From Mikania micrantha (taxonomy: Eukaryota > Streptophyta > Magnoliopsida > Asterales > Asteraceae): 64,000 bases of DNA. Below the pieces are notes generated by a model. It saw only the letters and a list, made by a program, of their open reading frames with translations, did no database searches and was not told where the DNA came from. Both the position numbers and the translations under genes were made by a program. This document shows positions 34,641 to 46,480 of the stretch, in pieces. Numbering within the stretch: the first letter of the stretch is position 1; each line of letters starts with the position of its first letter. The stretch covers positions 18,245,692-18,309,691 of the forward strand of contig CM018690.1 in assembly GCA_009363875.1 (NCBI GenBank), written 5' to 3'.

Positions 34641-37299
34641 AAATGCATATATGCCTGTTGTTGCTCGTTTTAAATTGGAACTGAAAAAGGGTTGCTTTCT
34701 TGTGTGTTATTTACAATGAAAGGTTGTTCTTGTTTGTCGTTTATCATCATATTATTAATCACTGTATAAAGAAAAAAATACATGCATAACATAAATGTGT
34801 GAAACCAAATTAACCAACCCCTTTTACTTCTTCAAATTCGTAACTGGTAGATGGTTATTTAGGAATTTATATATTCTGTTAGCAATTTCATGGTTCCAAA
34901 ACCGGTGTGAGTTAACAGCCGAATAAAACATAAATGGGCCCATGTGCTTTTATGATCAAGAGCTTATGCACCGGAAAAACGAAGAAAACCTGGTTTCGTG
35001 TTTCTGGTTGCTGGTGTGTTTCTGGTCTCGATGTGTTTCTGGTTGCAGTTCATTTCCCGTTGCTGTCTCGGTTCTCGGTGCATTTCTAGTGTCGCCTTGG
35101 TGTGTTTCCAGTGGCGGTCTTGTTGCATTTCAGGTCTGGGAAGATGAAGGTGAAAGTGAAGGTGGCTACGAGTGAAGAAGATGAAGGTGACTATGTCTAT
35201 GGGTGAAGAAGATGAAGGATGCTCTTGCATAGAAAGAGTAACCGACGTATGGGTTTTTTGATTAAGTTGTGGATTATAAGATTTGATTTTACCAGTTATA
35301 TAGGTTTTTTTTATTTATAATTATAACATAAAACAAACTTAAATTATTTAATTGAAAAAAATTTAAATAACTTAATTAAAACAAAATCGAAACTGTTATG
35401 TTCCTATAACATTTTCCCATTACGTACCTATTGCGTCCCATCCTTCACTTCAGAAATCGAGTAATGCAAGATATAAAATTTAAATTAATAGTTAAACTAC
35501 ATATTTACCATCACCTATTGATATAATCCTAGAGGCAAAATACCAATACCAGTTTATACACCCAATCCAAACATGTAGATATCGAATTCAAAAGCTTAAT
35601 TTTAATATCAACAATGAACAACCATTTGAACTCCGTCAAAGTCTGGCTGAACACTATTGATGAACCAATCAATTTAATATTGTATTTTTAATCAGGAAAG
35701 GCTAAACACTTAAAAGTAGGTTGGCGTTTGTATCTGTAAATGAATGTAAATGACAATACTCTAAGACCATTAAGAAATCGGTGTTTCCCTTTCTTTTTCT
35801 TTTTTTTATTGATGCTTTAAATTCATTCTCTTTTTGTTTTTGTTCAAACACGTCCCTATTCATCTTGTAATCAATTGCAAAATTCTGCAATTCAATTCAT
35901 TCTTTGTATTTTTGATTAAACCATATGATTAAATTCATTTGATGTTCTTGAGTCAAGAATACATTATTCAATTCACCATTTGATTTATTTGCTCTTCAGA
36001 TAGGGTCTTGGTCTACTAAACATATACTACCTTGTTAATCTTCTATCTTATAAAAAAAAGTTTTCAAATTATTTAAAAAAAACAATAGAATGCCAAAGGT
36101 TAATTGGTTTAAAATTAGCGACATAACTTTTCTAATAAAAGGTAATGTGTTGAAATGTCGCCTTGAACAAATTTTGTTTTGGTTGAGCCATTGAGTTTTT
36201 CTATTTATGAATTTTCTTCTGAACATGTAGATCAGGTCACTACGTACTGTTATTTAATCAAATGAATGATATATTTGACAGGATTAAACTATGTCAGGAT
36301 AATCCGGATGATGGGACGTTTGTATTTAGAAAAAAAAAGTTATATGCATCTTCCGGTATGAAAATGGGCCTTTTTTTATCATTGATCTTTGATTGTATAA
36401 TATATTTCCATATAAACTAATAAGCACTCATTTAGAATAAAAAAATATATATATTATACATAATATAATATAAGATTTTGTTACTTTTATTCCACACAAC
36501 TTTCATTTATTAAGAGCACTTTACTAAAAGAAATTCAACTGACATTTTGGCTCTAATTATGGCCCAACGACTACGATTCTCCTCACAAATGACACATCCT
36601 CTCGCAAGACCTTCCTATTGCTCGAGTTCTACCCTCATTGCATCGTAAAGCCATTACTAATTAGACACGTGCATATCATATTTACTTATATTTATATTTT
36701 ATAAGTATAATTAAATAGTAATAAGTGATTAACACAATCATTAGTATGATTGAGAATTACCTTTTTATTCTATTATTATTAAATAAATAATGAAATGGAT
36801 AGCAAAATATAATAAATTAATAATAACCACTTAGTGGTAGCTTTTTGTAGTGTATGATGATTTTTACTTTTATGTTTTAAAGAGGGTAATGAGTAGTGAC
36901 CAACTGACCATTTTTGTTATAGGTATAAAATCGCCTAAACATAACAACTTTTATATCATTTAAATATTTTTAACACTTCTAATAAAACTACTAAAACCAG
37001 CAAAACTAAAAATCTTTAGAATATTAAAAAACTTAGGACACGTTTTGAATCGTAAGTTACTTGTCGAATCACCGAAAATCCTATTGCGAACGTCTTGACA
37101 CATAGGAAAGTTTTCAATTAGATATGCTGGGAAAGTGTCATTCCTTATCTCTCATTGTTTACTTTTGTTTCAAGTACTATTTCATTTAGAGCATAAATGC
37201 AAAATTGAAACCGCATGAATTGAAAGTTATGTAACACACTTTTAGATCTCATAATTTGATAGTCCACTTAAATCTCTAATAATTGAAAAACAAATATGA
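34641..37299. other. Spacer with a GTTTCTGGT repeat patch
   Basis: 34995-35130 repeats GTGTTTCTGGT(T/C) words with GAAGATGAAGGTGA repeats just after (35140-35220). The short ORF through it shows only repeat-derived residues. Nothing else recognised. Confidence 0.5.
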
Positions 37300-38660
37300 T
37301 TTTTGATGAATCAATGAATTGATTAATTGATGGAAAATTTGATTTAAGCTAGAAAACTGAAAATTCAAATTTTAAGTTTCATTATTTTCTAAATCTAGGG
37401 GCTTTGCCCCTTGGACCCGCTCTTCGTGGGCAATACCCCCGGACCCCCGCCAAAAGGCGTTGAATCATAAAACTATAAATAGGCTTACACGTCGCACCTA
37501 ACTTGTTTAATGAATTTTATGATTCATATTAGTTACCAAGTCAATCCAATTAAACTAAAATATCTAACAATCATCACATATTATAGTGTAAACCTTGATT
37601 AACTTATAAACAAAATCACAAACAATTACAAACTTATCCATAAATGAAATGCCATGACGGTTTTCGTATTAGTATATTATACATTCCAAATATTTGAATC
37701 TATTAGGCGCCTTTATGGATTAAACCCAATCTATTCAACTTGAAGCATATAAACTTCATGTTCATATAAGTAGTTATTTTATTATTGTTCCAGCATATAC
37801 AATTTTTCAAAAGAACTATTAGGAATTACAAATTCAACCTCCTTAACTTGTAGGTTTGAACACACAACTTGGGATAATGTTACTAATGTGTTCCAATTTT
37901 CAGATGTTAGGCTTTTCACATTGAATTATACACCTAATGTATGTTATATGAGAATTGGTATTTAAACATTAGAGATTTCAGTTGGACTTTAATCTCATCC
38001 CTTTAGCCGACTTTTACACAAGATCTCTTTATAACCCTTTGGTTAAATGATCAGATAAATTTTGTTGAGTTTTACAAACTGCAGCGATATTAGACCATTC
38101 ATAATGAGATCACAGATCATGCTATGTCTAATATCTAAGTGTCTAGACTTCCCATTATACACTTGCTTATAAGCTTTAGCCAAAGTTGCAAAACTATCAC
38201 ATCTAACAGATTTTGTTGATATTGATTTGGGCCACAATGGAATTTCATAAAGCAAGTTCCTTAGACATCCAGCTGCTACTAATGATACAAATTCAGATTC
38301 CAACTTCTGTTAAAGCCTTGGATAACCAATCCAGAATTAAATTCAATTCACAATTGAACAAGTGAAATTTTCGAGAGGAAGTTTTTATGAAATAGTGAAT
38401 TGATCAATCAATAGGAAATTTGATACAAGCCAGAAAATTGAAAAATCAATTTTTAAATTGCGTTTTTTTCTTAAAATCAGGGCCCTTTCACTTTTTCAGG
38501 AGACGTGCCCCCTTTGAAACTCTTTTGAATCATAAAACATTAAACAAGTATGCATACACCCTACATACAACTTGTTTAATAAATTTTATAGTTCTATTGA
38601 TTGTCTAGTCAATTCAATTATAATAAAGTATCTAACATTTCATCTTCAATATCTATTACG
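37300..38660 (-). mobile_element. Degenerate Ty1/copia remnant with direct-repeat flanks
   Basis: Two diverged direct repeats of roughly 300 bp (about 37300-37600 and 38385-38640) share GAATTGAT, GAAAATTTGAT, GAATCATAAAAC, ACTTGTTTAAT(G/A)AATTTTAT and AAGTATCTAACA-type words in the same order, like decayed LTRs. Between them the minus strand encodes a copia RNase H fragment. The left repeat carries an extra GC-rich block near 37395-37460. Confidence 0.5.
38043..38303 (-). pseudogene. Ty1/copia RNase H fragment
   Basis: MESEFVSLVAAGCLRNLLYE, then IPLWPKSIS, VRCDSFATLAKAY and VYNGKSRHLDIRHSMICDLI match the RNase H end of copia polyproteins (ESEFVAL, HCDSEAT and GKSRHIxLRH blocks). No catalytic context upstream; a short surviving piece. 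Confidence 0.75.
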
Positions 38661-38708
38661 TCTTGCATATATGGTCATACACATCTAAGTGATCTTTTAG
38701 GCAAGTGT

Positions 38709-38731
38709 ATATATATATATATATATATATC
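38709..38731. repeat. (TA)n microsatellite
   Basis: About 11 TA dinucleotides. Confidence 0.9.
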
Positions 38732-39950
38732 TGCTTCAGATTTAGTTTTATTTTCATAATAATAAAACCATGTCACCAAAAGAAAACACATATTGTGAAT
38801 CTATCATAAAGTTTGGGTTGTTAGTAAATCATGGGCAAAAATGACTAGAATCAGATAGTCAGTTTCCTTGTCTTTTCACTCAGCTAAAATATCTAAATTA
38901 CAATAATCTTCGAATTAAAAGGTGAACACAAAATATGTTTCATTATACATTATGAGCTCTCTTAATAAGCTATTACCCTTTTGTTGTTTAGCCATCTCAT
39001 TACAAACTATATTTAATAAAGTTACAAACGGGTCCTATACTTTGTTACCACTTAAGCTCGATGTACTCGGGGTGTAGCTTGTGTTTATATTTAAACAAAA
39101 ATAATACATAAATTTTAAATTAATTTTATAAATCTTTTTTTGTTAGAAAATTTTAAATCTTGTATGTATCGAAATTGTTATGTATTTATTTGTCAAATAA
39201 AGGTTTCATTTATTATATTTACATAGTTTTAATATTTTGGTTCCCTGCACAACGAGTAGATGTGATGAAAATAAATATTCATTAAATTTAACTCACTAAA
39301 AATATATAAAATTTAATTGCATTAGCGCTTCTCTATTTTATATATAGAAATAAAAAAAAACAAAATCAAAGCGAAAAGAGAAAGGAACACTCGAAATAAA
39401 AACATCTCCTTTTGCTTTTCTCCACAGGAATAACCTTCCATCTGCACAATTTAAAAAATAAATAAAATAAATATTTATTCACAACAATAAATAAATAAAA
39501 ATAATAAAACCAGCTTTTTAACCTCTCGGTCTTTGTTTATAAAGAGATAGTACGACCGTCAAAATATTCTATTTTCAATTTACAACTATTATATTTTTTG
39601 AGCTCTGTATGGTTAGTTTTTACAATCACATGGCGGTTGTATATGTTGGTAGACTTGTCGGTATACGTACACGTGTCCTTTCAAGATACCATAATATTTA
39701 TTTTACGTGTAATAACGTATAAAAACACTAACCAAAACGTAAAAAAAATATAAATCATACACATGATTGAGATCCCTTCTTTAATGTTGTCGTAACAAAA
39801 TGTTTTCAAAATACAAATACTAATTTAATTAATATAGTACAAAAAAGGACATAAAGTGAGAAGTAATTGCCTTTAAAAGGATTACGAATGTATTAAAGGT
39901 TGAAAATACGAAACAAATAATAAGATGTTATACATACGATCTTTGATGAA
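38732..39950. other. AT-rich 3' flank of the GT34 paralogue
   Basis: No gene or structured repeat recognised apart from A/T-rich runs. Confidence 0.55.
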
Positions 39951-41332
39951 TCAAGCAGGGTAATCGAACGGCAGTGGTGAGACGGATGCGGAATCAAGCA
40001 AATCATGACGCATAAACCCGTAATTACGTAAAACCTGATTATCAGCAAAATTCAAAACCTTCTGCATAGCGTCCCAACAAGTCTTCCCGGAGTACATCTG
40101 GTTATGCTGCCCACTACACGGCTGACACCCCGTGAAATGAGTGACAAACGGCCGACGCCAGCTGTACTTCCCGTACCCAGCGTCTTTCAAATACTCCTCC
40201 CACAGCGCAGAGTAGCCCTCACTCACCTTTTCACCATGCCGCCTTCTTAACCTACGCACCCCTCGCTCAACATTGTTGTATTTGGCGGTTATGTTCTCCA
40301 ACGTCTCCACAATTTCCAGCCAATACCCCTCGAAATAATACTCACCTTCCACGTAGATTTTATCTCCCCATTTTTCTTTTTCTTTTAATAGTAAATAAAC
40401 CAGACCCGTTTGGTCGTCGGATTCGGGGAAAGATTTGTCTTCGCAGGTTTCCCGTAAAATTTCGCCCCATTTTTTGTAATTCGGAGTTTGGGGACCCATA
40501 CCCGACCAAACATCCATGAAATCAAGCGCCCATTGGCTGTTTCGGACCAGGAAAACGCCGGCGTTTAAGCTCGTCCAGCTTTTCTTCTCGTAGATCAGCT
40601 TCGGCCAGCCGTGAACAACAAAATTATGGTTTTTATAACGTTGTAACGGTAATTTAAAGTCCATGTCGGTGAACGCTGCGTCCGAGTCGACCCACCAGAT
40701 CCACTCGGCTTCCGGGTGGGCCAACATTGCGGCGCGAACCACTGGGATTTTGGCCCAGAATGTGTGCATTTGGGGTGGAGTAAAACGTTGTTGTAGAAGA
40801 TGTCGTACCCGTGGATCCGGCAGTAGTCTACTTTGTTCTTGAAAAACTTTAACAGCATGTGATCGCCGATAGGGTTGCGACACGGGCCGGGTTGTGACCC
40901 GGACACGACGATGACACGTTCTTCGGAACCAGACAAAAATGACGGGTGTTGTTTCAACCATTCTGCTCTCTTCTCGTCCCAGTTTTTGATGGGTTTATCG
41001 AGAGTGTACCCGAGTGTCGGGTCGTCGTAGAAATTCGGGTCGATTGGGTCGTATCGGAAGTTTAAACCGTTTACTCCGGCGTTGCAACCGACGTCATCGG
41101 TGACTGAGACGGAGGATTTAGGATCGGAATCCGGTTGGTCGAAATTAGGCGGGGGGTGGGGTTGAGGATTTGAGAAAGTAGAGAAGGTCCAGACGAGTAG
41201 CAGTGCGGCGACAGCGCCGGAGAAAAAAACAAAAGCGTCGGAAGCAACGGTCCACGACAACCGACGTCCACCACCATTGTTTCTCGAAATCATAGCTGGA
41301 AATTGAGACTGATAAATCTCAGGGGACTTCAT
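39951..41332 (-). pseudogene. GT34 family glycosyltransferase paralogue with a single-base frameshift
   Basis: Second GT34 gene, same clade as the one at 18585 and on the opposite strand. The first reading frame starts at the ATG at 41332 (an alternative Met lies 13 codons in). It encodes a tail, a hydrophobic anchor (AFVFFSGAVAALLLVWTF), a Pro-rich stem and the start of the catalytic domain up to NNVLLHPK. At 40769-40771 an AAA run on the coding strand is one A short of what the alignment needs. Reading continues in another frame with the DSD motif (WVDSDAAF), FVVHGWP, the complete loop ending ESDDQTGL, CQPCSG and a terminal FDYPA. Both halves align co-linearly with the 18585 gene and the second half keeps every visible family motif. 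It is therefore either a very recent pseudogene or a functional gene with a homopolymer base error in the assembly. It retains two segments that the 18585 copy has lost. Confidence 0.85.
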
Positions 41333-44144
41333 TTTGTACAAGAATCGATATCTTCGACAACTTTATGGAACTGCTGTCAGAAAACTTCAGGAAAATGGTT
41401 GCCGGAAAAGAAAAAGGTTTCGTCGGTGGGAGGAGCTACGGCGGAGTTGAGTTAATGGGGGGTGGTGGTTGTATAAAGGTTGAGAAGGTGGCTTTAATGG
41501 CGAGGTGAGGGACCCATTGGTTTTAACCATGCTGGGCAATTAACTAGACACGTACATCTTGGTCATGTGAGAATGCTTGTTTTCCCGTCAGGTCCTTCAA
41601 CTATTCACTTTCATCCAATTTTAAACTTTTTTATCTTACTCATGATTTTCTTGATGAGGGCAATTACTTTTTCAAATATATCCTAATGATATTTGATATT
41701 ATTTTAATTTTAATCGTTAAAAGTAAATATATAATCATGAAAGATTACTCGACATTATGTGAAATTAATTAAAGTTACATTAGGCATCCATTCTAAAAAT
41801 TATGCTAAACATTTGAAATAAATGATGAAATGATATAAAGTAGTAAGACTACCTGATGTGTCAAGGGATTGGGCGTGAGATGGGGCGTGAGTGAGCGTGT
41901 GTGGGCCGGCGTGAGTGTTCTTCCTCTCCCAATGTGTGGCTTTTGGTGTGTGAGAGAGATGACGTGGAGTGATTGGACTAAGGGGCATTTCCACCACTTT
42001 TGGTGGAGTGGGTGGTTATGGTGGGTGCCTACGTGGCGCATATGTGGAGTGGGTGAACCATGGTGCATACCCCATGGTCTAAATGTTCAATAATAGTGTT
42101 GATTTTTCATTATTAATTTATTATTGTTAAAATGAGATTAAAAATAAATAAATTTAAGTTTTAAACTTCTCCCCGTTTGTGAAGCACGAAGCCTTTAACA
42201 GGCCGCCTACGAACATTTTTTTCGCTTACAAGGTTCGATTTAGTAATATTTTGTCCGAAAATTTTACAACGTATTAAATTCTTCTCTGTTTTTCTTTCTA
42301 AAAATCTTTGGGCCTCATTGGTTTTTAAAAAAAATACAAAAGTTGAACTAATATTTTACCAATATGTTTAACGGTTTAAAATTTAAACTAATTTATAAAA
42401 TTTAAATAAGTATATTAATGAAACTATAAAACTTAATTTATAAAAATGTTTAAGTTATAAGAGTAGCATATGTAACATTCAATTTTTAAAAAAAAAATAA
42501 GAAAGAAAAGATGAATTGTAAACTTGTGAAACCTTGGCTAATCTCATATACTCGCTCTTTTATCTTAGAAACTTTATTTCTTATTTGTTAAAAATATATT
42601 TAGTTTCTTAAGTACAAGAGAAATTAAATTTTTTAAAGTTTTTAAGTGTTTGACTTGACACGAATCATTGACTCAAATACATAATCCGAAACATAGCGAT
42701 ATAAAATTTTTTTGATCTCATCACTTTCGACCCCTTATAAAAAAAAATTTCAAGCTCAGTTAATGTGCGTTAGAAGGGAAGAAACGACGAAAGCATTAAT
42801 ATTATTAATCATGCTATGTTTGTTTCATGTTATTTAAGTTTACATGTATATCAATAAATTTGATGATGCACAAAACATCTTTTGTGATAAGGACATTATT
42901 TAGGATAAATCAATATTAAAAGAATTAAATTTCTCTAATCTCATATATTGTTATTTTATCACAAGTGACTTTAATTTATGATTCTTTTTAAACAACAAAG
43001 TAACATACTTACTACCAATAAACTTTTAATTTAGTGATAGTTGCTTGACTTTTTGAGATCTTAAGTTTGAGATTCTCTCACAGCAATTGTTTTCAGATGA
43101 CAAGATGGGTTTTCTCGTTGTGGTTCTCCTCTAATATGGTAGGGTCAAGTTGTTCGTTTGCCGAATGATACTTGATTTGATGGTTCAAAAAAAAAAATTT
43201 CTAACTATACCCTTAAACTAAATTAATACACATGTTATCTTCTTACACGACTATTGATACTTGTTAATTCATTATTATTCTACTTAATTCTCCTATTAAA
43301 TAAATATATTCTCTCTCTTATTAAATAAATTATTTTCTTATTAAATGATTAAAATACAAATAATAATTTATATTTTATTTATCTTTTTATTATAAAACCG
43401 GCTTAAATCTTTTTTTATAAAATATAAAATCTTCTAAAATCAAAGTTTTTAAAGTAAGAAAAATTTTTTATTTTCAAAAAAAAAAGCAAAATTTATGCTA
43501 AAAAAGTTATCTTAAAAAGTGATTTTTTTAAAAAATAAAATATACTTTAAAAGAAGTTTTTAAACAATGATATTTTTATAAACAAATGACTTTTTTTAAT
43601 TTATTTAATTACTGAATTAATTAAAATGATAGAGAACGTTACACTTTTGGCTGTTATGTTTAACTCTAGTTTAAATTGGGTCCTTTAACTTTAATAATTA
43701 CAAAAAATATATTTTATATATTGATTTATAAAAGTTAATTTTATAATTATAATACAAACTAAAATTTTTAACGTTAATTTTTTAAGTATATCAATTGTTA
43801 CACATCAAAAGATCATATATATTGTATAGTCATTAAATTTTTTAATTATTTTTTATCACTTAAACTATTTGTTAATATGAAAATTAAGCATTTTACATCA
43901 AAATATTGTATTATAATTGCTAAATTTTCATTACTAATTATTTAATATTTTATATTCAATTCGTGTAGTTCACGGATTAATAACCTAGTATGATAATATA
44001 TTATCTTCTCAATTTATTTAATTTATAAAAAATTTGAGGAGAGGTTTTTATATAGAAGATGACACAGTTATTAAAATATTAATTACATTAAACCATTTAA
44101 TTAATATATATGTTAAAAACCAACCGAAAGGAATAGTAAAATTT
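41333..44144. other. 5' flank of the GT34 paralogue and AT-rich spacer
   Basis: 41333-41520 should hold the promoter and leader of the minus-strand GT34 gene; no clear TATA box in the right sense. 41860-42090 is a GC-rich island (GGGCGTGAG, GGTGGAGTGGGTGG words) that looks like a MITE but without inverted ends. A Helitron-like motif (CGTGTAGTTCACGG ... CCTAG) lies at 43961-43988. Confidence 0.45.
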
Positions 44145-44640
44145 TGTTTTTTGGATTTTGGTCACCAAAGCTTTTATATAATATAAAGTTTTGTTTTTTT
44201 GATTTTTGCCGCTAAAACTTTTAATGTTTTGTTATCTCGATTTTTACCACTAAAACTTTTATATATTATAAGGTTTTGTTTTTTCGATTTTGGCCACTAA
44301 AACTTTTTAAAGTTTTGTTTTTTTGATTTTTGCCACTAAAACTTTTATATAATATGAAGTTTTGTTTTTTCGATTTTGACCACTAAAACTTAATAATAAA
44401 GTTTTGTTTTTTCGATTTTGGTCACTAAAACTTTTATATAATATAAGGTTTTGTTTTTTCGATTTTGGCCACTAAAACTTTTTAAAGTTTTTTTTTTGGC
44501 CACTAAAACTTTTATATAATATAAAGTTTTGTTTTTTCAATTTTGGTCACAAAACTTTTATATAATATAAAGTTTTGTTTATTTAATTTTGGCCACTAAA
44601 ACTTTTAAATTTTGTTTTTTCAATTTTGTATAATTTTATG
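44145..44640. repeat. Minisatellite, unit containing GTTTTGTTTTTTCGATTTTGGCCACTAAAA
   Basis: About ten imperfect units built from two words: GTTTTGTTTTTTCGATTTT then GGCCACTAAAACTTTTATAT, followed by AATATAA. Unit length alternates because some copies lack the TATAATATAA part. It lies just inside a Helitron-like terminus. Confidence 0.88.
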
Positions 44641-44753
44641 TTTATATATATATAATTGTATAGAGTTTGTGATGAGAGATTTGATTTTGCTATGTAACTT
44701 ATGATTTTGCAAATAATATATAATACCCGTTATCGAAAGTGTACTGTGATAAC

Positions 44754-44785
44754 CACCCGCAACGCGCGGGTGAGATCAAACCTAG
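44754..44785 (+). mobile_element. Helitron-like 3' terminus
   Basis: A GC-rich short palindrome (CCCGC AAC GCGCGGG) about 12 bases before CTAG, followed by T. Helitron 3' ends have this hairpin plus CTRR arrangement. The 5' end was not located, so the element's extent is unknown; the minisatellite is probably inside it. Confidence 0.55.
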
Positions 44786-45507
44786 TTCTTATAATATACA
44801 AGGTTATCCTAATTTATGTAATTGCTAGTCCACTACCTCCTAATTTATACGGATAAATAAAAAATAATAAAAAATAATTTGTGAAAACATTTTAAATATA
44901 TAAAGCGTAATTTTGAGATTTATATATTATAGAAATTACTTATTTTTATAAATAAAGATATTATTTTTTTAAACTTCTGCATTTTTGTTTTGGGTAAAAA
45001 TTAGCAAGCTTAATTTTTAATAAAAATAAACTAATTTTGTAAGATTTGTTTGGTTTATTAATTCCATTATAGACACTCAAGAAATAACTATTCAATAACG
45101 ATTGTTGGCTTTCTACTTGATTGGTCATGTATTAACAAGAAGTTATGTTATATGTTAGTACATGACTACATGCCGATAAGAACATTTCCTTATATTTGTC
45201 TACCTAAGTATCATTTACATACACTTATTTCTTTATATTATTTAGTCCACTACCAAAAAAATTAAATCTTTCCGACAAAATATTCGTCGGAAAAACCATA
45301 TAGCGACAAACTACCGACAAAAAACGTTTGTGGCAAAAAACCTTCTAAGAAAAACATTTCTGACGAATATTCCCACAAATTAGCGACGAAAATTGTTTTT
45401 CGCTAAATTTGCGACAAAATACCGACAAACATAAGTTTGATATTGCTAAGACCAATTAGCGACAAATTTGTGGCAAAATGTAATTTTCTCTCTTTTTATA
45501 AATTAAT

Positions 45508-45539
<32 letters not shown>

Positions 45540-45679
45540 AAAATCTTTTAGTAAGAAATCATTTAAATCTTCCGATAAGTTTCCGCAATTTTTTTTCCTT
45601 AAATTAAATTTACCACGTATGCATAAGGCATATGCATACACAACACATACATAAACTAACATATCTACACATAATACAC

Positions 45680-46282
45680 TAGGGTGTGCATGAGTTGGTT
45701 TGGGTTGGTTTTTGCATAATCCAAACCCACAACCGAAATTTCGGTTTTTTCGGTTTTTAAATCTGTTTGGGTTCGGTTTTTTCGGTTTTAATCTTTTTAA
45801 AACTCATGTAGGTTCGGTTTCGACTTCAGTTTTTTCTACTTAGGCCTAATTATGCTTATAAAAAAATAAACCGAAACATTGTATTTGTACTAAAACTATT
45901 TGAATTTGAAGCACTACACTACTTAACATTTAATATCATATATAAAAATCTTTAAATTTAGAAAAAATCATATTTGTTTTTGGTATCATAAGCCTAAAAA
46001 ATAATAAAATATACGATTTTTATATGAATTTTGATATCAAGAATCAAGAAAATAAAAATAGACGATTTATAAATTATTGAAAATTTTGAAAGTTAATATA
46101 TATATATATACACATACATACGCATGCATTCGGTTTTTTCGGTTTTTGTTGTAGGTAAAACCAAATCCAAACTTTCGGTTTTTTAGAAAACTTCAACCAA
46201 ACCCGTCGGTTTATATTTGGGTTTGGTTTTTTCGGTTAGGACTTTTTGGTTTTTGGGTTTCGGGTCGGTATGCTCACCCCTA
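45680..46282. mobile_element. Nested hAT element with CGGTTTTTTCGG words, 603 bp
   Basis: 8-bp duplication TAATACAC / TTATACAC (7 of 8) at 45672-45679 and 46283-46290. Ends TAGGGTGTGCATGAG and, on minus, TAGGGGTGAGCATACC. Subterminal TTTCGGTTTTTTCGGTTTTT repeats. Lies wholly inside the CACTA element. Confidence 0.82.
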
Positions 46283-46480
46283 TTATACACATACACTACA
46301 TGTGGATACAATAACACATACACATTAATTGACTAATAAGACTTGTACATGTGCATATACAAACACATGTACACATACCATCACACGCACACACTCTCAT
46401 ACACATGGACATGCTAACAAATACACACATTCATATACACTAACAAATCCATATGAATAATACATATGCATAAACACATA
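46283..46480. repeat. ACACATACAC-rich low-complexity tract
   Basis: CA-rich region with many ACACATACAC and CATATACA words next to the nested hAT, inside the CACTA element. Confidence 0.7.

Noticed and set aside
37395..37460. GC-rich GGGGCTTTGCCCC block considered as rRNA or organelle DNA
   Set aside because: No match to rRNA or plastid motifs that I recognise; it resembles a repeat insert within a decayed LTR.
41800..42093. His/Pro-rich and Trp-rich ORFs
   Set aside because: Low-complexity GC-rich repeat island; no recognisable protein.
44145..44640. Considered as a CRISPR-like array
   Set aside because: Units are contiguous imperfect tandem copies without unique spacers, and the sequence is plant nuclear DNA.
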